Shown here: piece by piece, positions 25,842-33,919 of the stretch | Layout: every line of letters begins with the position of its first letter | Position numbering within the stretch: position 1 is the stretch's first letter | Assembly: GCA_047602645.1 (NCBI GenBank) | Contig: JASGGU010000001.1 | Coordinates: 124,001-188,000, forward strand | Source of the DNA: JAEYFP01 sp047602645 | Lineage (GTDB): Bacteria; Bacillota; Clostridia; Lachnospirales; Lachnospiraceae | Direction of reading: 5' to 3' | DNA length: 64,000 nt | The notes under the pieces: model-generated | Database searches by the model: none | The model's input: only the letters and a program-made list of their open reading frames with translations | What the model was told of the DNA's origin: nothing | Made by a program: the position numbers and the translations under genes

Positions 25842-27065
25842 ATGGTACGGCTAAATGATAATATTAACAGGTTTCCGGGCGGATATCTGTTTACTATGGT
25901 GGGACAGAAGAGAGAGGAATTTGAAGCGGCAAATCCGGATGCCGATGTAATCAGTCTGGGTGTCGGGGATGTAACACAGCCTCTTGCACCGGCGATTGTG
26001 GAAGCGATGCAGAAAGCGGTGCTGGAGATGGGAAATCCGAAGACCTTCAGGGGTTACGGTTCCGTGCAGGGCTATGAATTCTTAAGAAGGGCTATTGTCG
26101 AAGGTGATTTTAAGCCGTATGGAGTGGATTTGGATCCGGATGAAATCTTTATCAGTGACGGAGCCAAAAGTGATGTGGGCAATATCATAGAGCTTTTTGC
26201 ACAGGACAATCAGGCGGCGGTGTGTGATCCGGTTTATCCCGCTTATGTGGATGCCAATGTGATTGCGGGGCGTGCCGGTACCTACCTTGAGGAAAAAGGA
26301 CAGTGGAGCAATATTATGTATTTGCCCTGCGGTGAGGAGCATGGATTTCTTCCTGTAATTCCGGCACCAGATCAGAAAGCGCCGGGCATTATTTATTTGT
26401 GCTTTCCCAATAATCCGACCGGTATTATGATTTCCCGGCAAGGTCTGCAGGAGTGGGTGGATTATGCGCTGAGCACGGGAGCTGTTATTTTATATGACGC
26501 TGCTTATGCGGCATTTATCAGTACGCCGGGAGTGCCTCATACAATTTATGAATGTGACGGAGCCAAAAAATGTGCGATAGAGATCAGAAGCTATTCCAAG
26601 ACGGCGGGCTTTACGGGAACCCGTCTCGGTTATTCCGTTTTTCCGAAAGAGCTCGGAAATACACAGGGTATGCTCAAACCGATGTGGAGACGCAGGCAGG
26701 GAACCAAGTATAACGGAGCACCCTATGTAATCCAGCGTGGGGCGGAGGCTGTCTACACGGAGAAAGGACAGAAGCAGATCAAAGCACAGATTGCCTGCTA
26801 TCAGCGCAATACAGAGCTGATTCGCAGTGAACTGAAAAAGCTTGGATACACTGTCTACGGAGGGCAGGATGGTCCCTATGTCTGGATGAAAATTCCGGGG
26901 CACATGACCTCCTGGGATTTTTTTGAGTTGCTGCTGAAAAAGGCTCATGTGATCGGAACGCCGGGAGAAGGCTTTGGACCCGGCGGAAAAGGATTTTTCC
27001 GCCTGACGGCATTTGGAACCTACGAACGCACAAAGGAAGCGTTAGAAAGGATGAAAGCAATATGA
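25842..27065 (+). CDS. dapL: LL-diaminopimelate aminotransferase (or close paralogue)
   Basis: The 407-residue PLP enzyme has DapL length and marks: LNDNINRFPGGYLF at the start, ISLGVGDVTQPLAPAIVEAM, YGSVQGYEFLRRAI, CFPNNPTGIMISRQGLQ, and the PLP lysine in EIRSYSKTAGFTGTRLGYSV. DapL converts tetrahydrodipicolinate to LL-diaminopimelate in one step during lysine and peptidoglycan synthesis. Placement inside a D-amino acid operon is unusual and allows that it is a paralogue acting on diaminopimelate from cell-wall peptides, or on another substrate. A housekeeping role cannot be excluded. Confidence 0.85.
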   Translation: MVRLNDNINRFPGGYLFTMVGQKREEFEAANPDADVISLGVGDVTQPLAPAIVEAMQKAVLEMGNPKTFRGYGSVQGYEFLRRAIVEGDFKPYGVDLDPDEIFISDGAKSDVGNIIELFAQDNQAAVCDPVYPAYVDANVIAGRAGTYLEEKGQWSNIMYLPCGEEHGFLPVIPAPDQKAPGIIYLCFPNNPTGIMISRQGLQEWVDYALSTGAVILYDAAYAAFISTPGVPHTIYECDGAKKCAIEIRSYSKTAGFTGTRLGYSVFPKELGNTQGMLKPMWRRRQGTKYNGAPYVIQRGAEAVYTEKGQKQIKAQIACYQRNTELIRSELKKLGYTVYGGQDGPYVWMKIPGHMTSWDFFELLLKKAHVIGTPGEGFGPGGKGFFRLTAFGTYERTKEALERMKAI

Positions 27066-27126
27066 AGCTGATGATTACGAAATTGTCGTTTCTTTTATTT
27101 TGTATTATAGAAAGGAAAGAGAGAAA

Positions 27127-27972
27127 ATGAAGGATCTTGCTTATTATTGCGGAAAAATCACCCCGATAGATGAAATGCTGGTATCGGCAAATGACCGGGG
27201 ATTTTGCTTCGGTGACGGAATTTATGAAGCCGCCATGGTAAGAAATTATGAGATTTTCGCTCTGGAGGAGCATCTGCGGCGATTTTATCAGAGTGCCGAA
27301 CTGATTAGGATAGAGGTTCCTTTTACAAAAAAGGAGCTGACAGATCTGTTGTATGAACTGGTCAACAGACTGGATGAAGCAGAACAGTTTTTGTATTGGC
27401 AGCTGACACGTGGAACCGCTTCCAGAAATCATGTCTTTCCGTCTGCCGATGTGAAACCAAACCTGTATTGCTCGATCAAGCCCATGAAACGGAAAGATTT
27501 TAGTAAGGAATATAAGCTGTTTACAAAAAAGGATACCAGGTTTTATCACTGTAATATAAAAACGCTGAATCTGCTGCCTAATGTGATGGCAGCTCAGGAA
27601 TCTCTGGAGAAGGGCTGTGACGAATGCGTTTTTGTCAGGGATGGTATTGTGACAGAATGTGCCCATGCCAATATTTCTATGCTCAAAGATGGGATATTTC
27701 TTACGCATCCCACAGATGAGCTGATTTTGCCGGGAGTGGAGCGCAGGCATTTGCTTCGCTATTGCAGACAGCTGCACATTCCGGCAGAGGAGAGGGAATT
27801 TACGGTGGAAAAATTGATGCAGGCAGATGAAATTATTGTTTCCAGTACAAGCGGTGCCTGCATGCGGGCTGTGGAATTGGATGGAAAACCGGTAGGAAAG
27901 CGGGATTCACAGCATCTGTCTATGCTGCGGGAGGCTTATAGGAAGGAATATGAGCAGCAAAATAAAAAATAA
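27127..27972 (+). CDS. dat: D-amino acid aminotransferase (class IV PLP enzyme)
   Basis: The 281-residue protein is a fold-type IV aminotransferase: NDRGFCFGDGIYEA at the start, YWQLTRGTASRNHVFP, the PLP lysine in CNIKTLNLLPNVMAAQ (family K-x-L-N-L-L), VTECAHANISMLKDG and LPGVERRHLLR. The K-T-L-N-L-L pattern and the short length fit D-alanine transaminases better than branched-chain aminotransferases. It exchanges the amine between D-amino acids and 2-oxoglutarate or pyruvate. With the D-aminoacylase before and the alanine racemase after, it gives a route from acyl-D-amino acid to 2-oxo acid. The ATG at 27127 gives the family start. Confidence 0.87.
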   Translation: MKDLAYYCGKITPIDEMLVSANDRGFCFGDGIYEAAMVRNYEIFALEEHLRRFYQSAELIRIEVPFTKKELTDLLYELVNRLDEAEQFLYWQLTRGTASRNHVFPSADVKPNLYCSIKPMKRKDFSKEYKLFTKKDTRFYHCNIKTLNLLPNVMAAQESLEKGCDECVFVRDGIVTECAHANISMLKDGIFLTHPTDELILPGVERRHLLRYCRQLHIPAEEREFTVEKLMQADEIIVSSTSGACMRAVELDGKPVGKRDSQHLSMLREAYRKEYEQQNKK

Positions 27973-28000
27973 TCAGATTGGCAGAGAGCGGGAAAGAAGT

Positions 28001-29176
28001 ATGGAAATAGATGCAAAGAGATGCTCTATGGAAATAGATGTCTCAAAATTTTTAGATAATTACAGGATGGTGCGGGATGTACTTCCTAAGAAATGTAAAA
28101 TGATGGCGGTTCTTAAGGGCAATGCTTACGGACATGGAGCTGTAAGACTCGCAGCCAGTCTGAATGAGTTTCCGGAGGACTGGCTTGCGGTGGCTACTAT
28201 CGGAGAAGCTCTGGAGTTGAGAAAAGCGGGGATCCAAAAGGAAATACTGATTCTCGGATGCACACCTTGTGAGGAAGCACCTCTGCTTGCCAAGGCGCGT
28301 TTGACACAGACCATTATCTCCGGCGAGTATGCGCGGCTGCTTGCATGCTATGCGGAGGCATCCGGAGTGCAGGTACAGGCACATCTGGCCTTGGACACCG
28401 GGATGAGCAGAATCGGTCTCGTGGTCTATGGGAAATTTAGGGAAGAAAGCCTGGAGGAGGCTGAAAAAATTTATGCCTCCAAACAACTGAACGTGACAGG
28501 GATTTTTACTCATTTTTCCAGCGCCTACGGAACAGAGCCTGAGGACAAAGCTTATACTGCGCTGCAGTACGAACTCTTTATCAAGGCATGTGAGAGTCTG
28601 CGGGAGAGAGGCATTACACCGGGGATCCGGCATTGCAATAATTCACCGAGTATCATCAACTATCCGGAATATGCACTGGATATGAGCAGAGGAGGCACGC
28701 TTCTGTTCGGCGCGCTTGATAAGAAAAAAATGAAGCATCTCGTAAATCTTCATATTGTTGCATCCTTTAAGACCAGGGTGACGATGATTAAGGAAATTGA
28801 AGAAGGAAGTGCGATTTCCTATTCCCGTACGGCGGTGGCGGAGCATGGAATGAGGCTGGCGGTGCTTTCGGTGGGCTGGTATGACGGCTATCCGAGACAG
28901 CTGGGTAATATAGGAAAGGTTTTGATCAGGGGGAAAAAGTATCCGATTGTCGGGAATGTATGCATGGATCTGTGCATGGCGGATGTTACGGCAAGTGAAG
29001 AGATTAGGGCCGGAGATGAGGCGGTGCTTCTGGGAAGACAGGGGGATGAGGAAATTACCTACAGTGATCTTTTTGAGCCAATCGGACTGGGAGCGGGCAG
29101 TATCAGCAGTGGAATCAGTGAAAGAGTGCCGCGTATTTATGTGGAGAGTTTTGATAAAGTAGGGGGGAATGACTGA
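28001..29176 (+). CDS. alr: Alanine racemase family protein
   Basis: The protein (391 residues from ATG 28001) has KMMAVLKGNAYGHGAVRLA with the PLP lysine, HLALDTGMSRIGL, GIFTHFSSA, CNNSPSIINYP, the second catalytic base Tyr in AISYSRTAVAEHGMRLAVLSVGWYDGYPR, and NVCMDLCMADV. Several family positions differ from textbook Alr (KGN for KAD, NNSPS for NSAA), so a broader amino acid racemase is possible. The sequence ATGGAAATAGATG occurs twice (28001 and 28028), so a start nine codons later is equally plausible. It interconverts D- and L-amino acids and would connect imported D-alanine with L-alanine. Confidence 0.87.
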   Translation: MEIDAKRCSMEIDVSKFLDNYRMVRDVLPKKCKMMAVLKGNAYGHGAVRLAASLNEFPEDWLAVATIGEALELRKAGIQKEILILGCTPCEEAPLLAKARLTQTIISGEYARLLACYAEASGVQVQAHLALDTGMSRIGLVVYGKFREESLEEAEKIYASKQLNVTGIFTHFSSAYGTEPEDKAYTALQYELFIKACESLRERGITPGIRHCNNSPSIINYPEYALDMSRGGTLLFGALDKKKMKHLVNLHIVASFKTRVTMIKEIEEGSAISYSRTAVAEHGMRLAVLSVGWYDGYPRQLGNIGKVLIRGKKYPIVGNVCMDLCMADVTASEEIRAGDEAVLLGRQGDEEITYSDLFEPIGLGAGSISSGISERVPRIYVESFDKVGGND

Positions 29177-30093
29177 TGCTTCCGGCCTTGTTTAATTTGA
29201 TGGGAATGATGTTTTTGCTGATGGCCTCGGGCTGCCTGCTTAAGAAAAAAAACATAATTACTGCCGAGGGAAAAGCGGTATTGACAAATCTGATCTTATA
29301 CGTAATTCTGCCCTGTAATATTATCAAAGCGTTTTGTGTTGAGCTAAAGACGGACTCTTTATCTACCTTTTTACAGGCACTTGCGGTGGCAGCTGGGGTA
29401 CAGCTTCTAAGTCTTCTGATTGCCGAATTTGCATATTCCAAATCAGACAGCAGAAAAAAGCCTGTTTATCAATACGGAACCGTTTGCTCAAATGCCGGCT
29501 TTATGGGCAATCCGCTGGCACAGGAAGTCTTTGGGGATACTGGTTTGCTATATGCGGCAGTATTTTTAATTCCGCTGCGTATTGTTATGTGGACGGCTGG
29601 TGTTTCCTATTTCTCTGATAAAACAGATAAGAAGGCGGCACTGAAAAAGGTACTGGTGCATCCCTGCATGATTGCCGTTTACATTGGTATGGTTATTATG
29701 ATCGAGGGACTTACCCTGCCGGCAGTGCTGATGGACAGTCTTACTGCCTACAGCAGCTGTACTACAGGAATGACTATGATGTATCTTGGAACGATTCTTG
29801 CAGATGTGGATTTTAAGACGCTTTGCGATAAGGAACAGGTTTACTTCTCTTTAATCCGGTTGGTAATCATTCCGCTTGTGGTTATGGGCGTCTGCATGTT
29901 TTTTCATGTTGATTCTCTCGTAATGGGGGTCAGCGTGCTGCTTTCTGCCACACCGGCAGGCAGCACAACCTCCATTCTTGCCGGCAAATATGGGGCGGAT
30001 GAATTGGCGGCAGCCAGAAGCGTGGTTTTTACCACGGCATTATCGATTATTACCATTCCTGTTTGGAGCGGTATTCTACTGATTATGATTTGA
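29176..30093 (+). CDS. AEC-family (auxin efflux carrier-like) membrane transporter
   Basis: The 305-residue protein has about ten membrane helices: LPALFNLMGMMFLLMASGCL, then NLILYVILPCNIIKAF (the conserved helix break with Pro), and VLLSATPAGSTTSILAGKYGAD with a second break in the C-terminal half, the hallmark of the AEC/BART fold. Bacterial relatives carry malate, malonate or similar acids. The start overlaps the racemase stop (ATG at 29176, stop 29174-29176). In this operon it may export or import the oxo or hydroxy acids formed; the direction is unknown. Confidence 0.85.
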   Translation: MLPALFNLMGMMFLLMASGCLLKKKNIITAEGKAVLTNLILYVILPCNIIKAFCVELKTDSLSTFLQALAVAAGVQLLSLLIAEFAYSKSDSRKKPVYQYGTVCSNAGFMGNPLAQEVFGDTGLLYAAVFLIPLRIVMWTAGVSYFSDKTDKKAALKKVLVHPCMIAVYIGMVIMIEGLTLPAVLMDSLTAYSSCTTGMTMMYLGTILADVDFKTLCDKEQVYFSLIRLVIIPLVVMGVCMFFHVDSLVMGVSVLLSATPAGSTTSILAGKYGADELAAARSVVFTTALSIITIPVWSGILLIMI

Positions 30094-30127
30094 AATAATT
30101 TGGTGCGGGGACACCGATGGAGGAAAA

Positions 30128-31327
30128 ATGGAACAAGCATATCATATTTTAACGGGAGCAAAACGATTGGAGGATGTTCCGATGTCGGGCATCCGAGTGA
30201 TTATGAACAAATCGGCGGCATTGAGGAAAGAGGGATATCCTGTAATTTCCTTTGGCGCGGGTGAGCCTGATTTTAATACACCGGAGCCTGTTAAGCAGGC
30301 TGCCATAAAGGCGCTTTTAGAAAATCATACGCATTATGGGGCTAACTGGGGGCAGCTTGAGCTTAGAAAGGAAATTGCAAAAAAGCTTCTGAAGGATACG
30401 GGAACAGACTATGATCCGGAAAAGGAAATTCTGGTAACCTGCGGCGGTGCCGAGGGCATTCACGATGTGATTATGTCCGCAGTGGATCCGGGGGATGAGG
30501 TAATTGTGTTCAAACCAGGGTTTGTCAGTTATGAGGCAGTTTTGAAGCTGGCGGGAGGAAAAATTATTAACTGTAATCTGCGGCCGGAGCTTGATTTCCA
30601 GATTGATTTAGAGCAGGTGGAGGCTTTGATCACAGACAGAACAAAAATGATCATCATTAATAATCCTAATAATCCTACCGGTGTTGTATATAAGAAGGAA
30701 CTGCTGGCAGGGCTGGCCAAGCTCGCCGGTGCCTATAATATTCTGATTTTCTCGGACGAAATCTACGGCAATCTGACTTACGACGAGGCTGAATTTATTT
30801 CTATGGCAGCGTTTCCCGATATGAAGCAGAGAACTGTTGTTGTAAGCGGATTTTCCAAAACCTATGCCATGACCGGCTGGAGACTGGGCTATGTGGCGGC
30901 TCCGTATGAAATGATGCAGACAATCGTAAAGGAGCACCAGTATGTGTCTACCAGTCTTCCTACCTTTTTGCAGATCGGAGTCGCCCGGTCCATGAATCTT
31001 CCGGAGACGCTCGCACAGATGGAAAGAATGCGAACGGAGTTTGCCCGCCGACGGCAGAAGATGCTGAGCAGTCTGGACAGTATGGAAAAGCTCAGTTATG
31101 TAAAGCCCCGCGGCGCTTTTTACTGTATGGTAAATGTGTCAGAGACCGGGATGAGCGGGGAAGAATTTGCAGATCGTCTGCTGGCTGAAAAATATGTGGC
31201 AACGGTGCCGGGCGCCTGCTTCGGGGAGCATTGCGGGAACTTCGTCCGCTTTTCCTTCACGGCTTCAGACGAAGCAATCACAGAGGGACTTAACAGGCTG
31301 CGGGACTTTCTCCTGTCACTTTGTTAA
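30128..31327 (+). CDS. Class I/II aminotransferase (aspartate aminotransferase-like)
   Basis: The 399-residue PLP enzyme has GEPDFNTPEPVKQAA, HYGANWGQLELRKEIAKKL, VTCGGAEGIHDVIMS, NNPNNPTGVVY, FSDEIYGNLTY and the PLP lysine in VVSGFSKTYAMTGWRLGYVA. It closely resembles aspartate and aromatic aminotransferases of subgroup I-gamma. It ends the 13-gene operon and could recover the amine onto 2-oxoglutarate or oxaloacetate. A weak hairpin (GGCGG and CCGCC, 31331-31354) follows without a T-run, so the terminator is uncertain. Confidence 0.88.
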   Translation: MEQAYHILTGAKRLEDVPMSGIRVIMNKSAALRKEGYPVISFGAGEPDFNTPEPVKQAAIKALLENHTHYGANWGQLELRKEIAKKLLKDTGTDYDPEKEILVTCGGAEGIHDVIMSAVDPGDEVIVFKPGFVSYEAVLKLAGGKIINCNLRPELDFQIDLEQVEALITDRTKMIIINNPNNPTGVVYKKELLAGLAKLAGAYNILIFSDEIYGNLTYDEAEFISMAAFPDMKQRTVVVSGFSKTYAMTGWRLGYVAAPYEMMQTIVKEHQYVSTSLPTFLQIGVARSMNLPETLAQMERMRTEFARRRQKMLSSLDSMEKLSYVKPRGAFYCMVNVSETGMSGEEFADRLLAEKYVATVPGACFGEHCGNFVRFSFTASDEAITEGLNRLRDFLLSLC

Positions 31328-31428
31328 TCCGGCGGAAAGTCTTATGTTACCGCCCAGTGATGAGTTGTTAACTTTTGACTTTCTTATTTTTCTGTTCTAT
31401 GGATGTTCGAAGCAATTGTCAGAAAGGT

Positions 31429-31480
31429 TTGACATAAGAATTGGTTATTCCTATACTTAAAATGAGATTAGTTATACCTA
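31429..31480 (+). promoter_or_regulatory. Promoter of the araC-ecf operon with direct repeats
   Basis: TTGACA at 31429-31434 and TATACT at 31452-31457, 17 bp apart, make a near-consensus promoter. The decamer GTTATTCCTA (31444-31453, overlapping the -10) recurs as GTTATACCTA at 31471-31480, 27 bp on. Direct repeats of this sort are typical AraC-family binding half-sites, so self-regulation is likely. Confidence 0.75.
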
Positions 31481-31501
31481 ATTTCAAAGGAGGACGGCTA
31501 T

Positions 31502-32563
31502 ATGACAAGCCAAAGTGGAGAAATCATTTCAAATGCGCTTGATATTTTATCACAGGCAGAATTGCCTGCGTTTTTTGAAGGCACAAAATTATATGGAAAT
31601 GTCAAGGAAGATCAGAGCGCTTTGCGCTCTGATTGCAAGGTCTATAAGATGTCCAATGAGACAGGGACGGGACGAATAACCGCTTATCAAGTCTTGGACG
31701 GAATCCAATTATTTTATAATGATATGCACATGGCCTATTGCGGCCAAAGTCAAGTCACCGCCAAAAATGTAATTGAAATTAACCATTGTTGCATAGGCCG
31801 ATATGAGTGTAGCTTTGGCGAAAATAGTTTGTGCTATGCTGCTGCCGGCGATTTGTCAATCAGTTCCGCAATGAAAAAGAAATCTTTCTCATCTTTTCCG
31901 CTCAACCATTATCATGGCATTACGATTGTTATTACTCTTGACGAACTATCACCCGAAGTACACCGGCTTATGGGTTTTTTTGGCGTAGATTTAAAATACA
32001 TTCAAGAGTATATATGCAAAGCAAATCGTTGTTGTTTGATGCGGGCGAACCCATCTATAGAACATATTTTTTCTGAATTGTATCATATCCGGGAGCAACG
32101 AAAACTGGGCTACATGAAGATCAAAACAATGGAATTATTATTGTTTTTCAGTGACCTTGATAAAACGGAGGAAGTGCATCAAGCTGATTACTATAATCAA
32201 AATCAGGTGAAGCTTATCAAAGATATAGCCGCGTATATTACCAAAGACCTTGCAAAGCATTATACGATTGAGCAGTTATCAGAGCGTTTTAAGATTTCCG
32301 CTACAGCTCTCAAGAAATGCTTTCGTGGAGTATATGGATCATCAGTGTATGCTTATCTGCGCGTCTACCGCCTACAAGCTGCTCAGAAAATGTTGATGGA
32401 GACGCTGCTGCCTATCACAACCATTGCGAATAAAATCGGATATGAAAACCCCAACAAATTCAGCTCCGCATTTAAGGAATTATACGAGGTAAAACCAAGT
32501 GACTTTAGAAAGTGTGTCCGTTTGGATAGGGAACAATCCGTTTGGAGTGGCGGGGAAAATTGA
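31502..32563 (+). CDS. AraC-family transcription regulator
   Basis: The 353-residue protein has a long N-terminal sensing part (about residues 1-240, not recognised) and a C-terminal double helix-turn-helix: YTIEQLSERFKISATALKKCFRGVYGSSVYAYLRVYRLQAA and LLPITTIANKIGYENPNKFSSAFKELYEVKPSDFRK. This layout is shared with YbtA/PchR-like regulators that respond to small molecules. It lies directly before an ECF transporter in the same direction and probably controls it together with itself, using the repeats at 31444-31480. AAAGGAGG precedes the ATG. Confidence 0.88.
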   Translation: MTSQSGEIISNALDILSQAELPAFFEGTKLYGNVKEDQSALRSDCKVYKMSNETGTGRITAYQVLDGIQLFYNDMHMAYCGQSQVTAKNVIEINHCCIGRYECSFGENSLCYAAAGDLSISSAMKKKSFSSFPLNHYHGITIVITLDELSPEVHRLMGFFGVDLKYIQEYICKANRCCLMRANPSIEHIFSELYHIREQRKLGYMKIKTMELLLFFSDLDKTEEVHQADYYNQNQVKLIKDIAAYITKDLAKHYTIEQLSERFKISATALKKCFRGVYGSSVYAYLRVYRLQAAQKMLMETLLPITTIANKIGYENPNKFSSAFKELYEVKPSDFRKCVRLDREQSVWSGGEN

Positions 32564-32627
32564 TTTGATTTAGAATATCCTCTGTTAGAGATAACTAACT
32601 ACTGCAATACATAAGGAGGATTTCCAA

Positions 32628-33233
32628 ATGGAAAAAGAAAAAGCAGCATCCACAAAATTATCTGTCAAAGATGCGGCGACGATTGGTATTTTTTGTGCCA
32701 TTATGTTTGTCGTGTTCATGGCATACTCTATGATCACAGGCGCTTCTCTGTTCTACTCTATGATTTTTAATGCCGCCGGCTCCGCACTGATCCTTGCCCC
32801 TTTCTATACTTATATGAGCATGAAGGTAGGCAAGCATGGCCCTGCATTCCTTTACAATCTCATGTGGGCCGTTATCGCCGGCCTTATGATGGGGCCGTTT
32901 ATGATTCCGTGGTTCTTGGGCGGCGGTATTGTTGCAGAGCTCGTCATGCGGGGGAAAGGCAGCTATCGTGACATTAAGCGGGTCACAATTTCTTGGGTTA
33001 TCATCGCACTTGTTCGTGCCGCACACGGCATGGCGGAAATCTGGTTTTTTCAAGATGCGTTTCTTGCCTCCGGTGTCAGTGAAGCACAAATCCAAATTCA
33101 GACCCAATATTATACGGATGCCAAATGGGTGATTTTGAGCTTAGGTGCAACTGCTATCCTTGCCGTTCTCGGGTGCATGATCAGCAATAAGCTGATTGTC
33201 AAGCACTTTAGAAAGAGTGGGGCAATCAAATAA
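32628..33233 (+). CDS. ECF transporter S component, MptD/Trep_Strep family
   Basis: The 201-residue membrane protein has about six helices. It fits the MptD-type (Trep_Strep) family of ECF substrate-binding subunits: a lysine-rich N-terminus, LSVKDAATIGIFCAIMFVVF, and YMSMKVGKHGPAFLYNLMWAVIAGLMMGP. Its substrate is unknown. It is encoded 5 bp before the T component and followed by the A component, forming a complete dedicated (group I) ECF importer. AAGGAGG lies before the ATG. Confidence 0.8.
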   Translation: MEKEKAASTKLSVKDAATIGIFCAIMFVVFMAYSMITGASLFYSMIFNAAGSALILAPFYTYMSMKVGKHGPAFLYNLMWAVIAGLMMGPFMIPWFLGGGIVAELVMRGKGSYRDIKRVTISWVIIALVRAAHGMAEIWFFQDAFLASGVSEAQIQIQTQYYTDAKWVILSLGATAILAVLGCMISNKLIVKHFRKSGAIK

Positions 33234-33238
33234 AGACT

Positions 33239-33919
33239 ATGGACATACAATTTGATTTCCGAACAAAACTGCTTGTCATAGCCTTTACAATGTCGCTTGT
33301 GGCTGTACTCACAAGCGACATTTTGATATACACACTGATGATACTTCTCAGCGTGTACTTAGTGCTGCAAGGGTTTGGCAGGCAGACAGTTAAGTATGCG
33401 ATTATTTATTGCATATTTATTGTCCTTCGGCTGTTTTCCGATGAAAATGGAATTACGATTTTAATGCCGGAAATGTTTCTGTTTATGGTGCTTCGCATCA
33501 TGCTTATGGTGATGGCGGCACAGCCTGTCATCGGTATGCCCCCCGGGGAAGCCGTTGCTGTATTCAAAAAAATTCATGCCCCGGATGAGATTGCGTTGCC
33601 GATTACATTCATGCTGCGTTTTTTCCCAACAATACGAAGCGAGTTTGCGGATGTATTCGCATCCCTGCGTTTGCGGGGATTATTGTCATGGAAACATCCG
33701 CTGGACGCTGCGGAGTACCTTATCACTCCTGTTATCTTTCGGTCGTCCAGAATTGCGGAGGAATTGGCGGCATCTGCGGAAAGCCGGGGTATTTCTAATC
33801 CTGGGCACCATACTTGCCGAAGAAAGATCAAATTTCGCAAAAGGGATTGGGCCATGTGCGTGATTGCGCTTATCGTAACAATAGCTTATTTTATTTTGGA
33901 AAGGAAGGTGTCATTATGA
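33239..33919 (+). CDS. ecfT: ECF transporter T component (CbiQ/EcfT-like)
   Basis: The 226-residue membrane protein belongs to the CbiQ/EcfT family. Four or five N-terminal helices precede a cytoplasmic part with the coupling motifs: FASLRLRGLLSW (Ala-x-x-x-Arg-Gly type, here L-R-L-R-G) and AEELAASAESRGIS (A-x-x-S-R-G). These helices contact the ATPase. It overlaps the ATPase gene by 4 bp (ATGA), as expected for a fixed complex. Confidence 0.88.
   Translation: MDIQFDFRTKLLVIAFTMSLVAVLTSDILIYTLMILLSVYLVLQGFGRQTVKYAIIYCIFIVLRLFSDENGITILMPEMFLFMVLRIMLMVMAAQPVIGMPPGEAVAVFKKIHAPDEIALPITFMLRFFPTIRSEFADVFASLRLRGLLSWKHPLDAAEYLITPVIFRSSRIAEELAASAESRGISNPGHHTCRRKIKFRKRDWAMCVIALIVTIAYFILERKVSL

Noticed and set aside
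26779..27777. 332-codon minus-strand frame opposite dapL and dat
   Set aside because: It lies wholly antisense to two well-supported enzymes and its translation has no recognisable motif.
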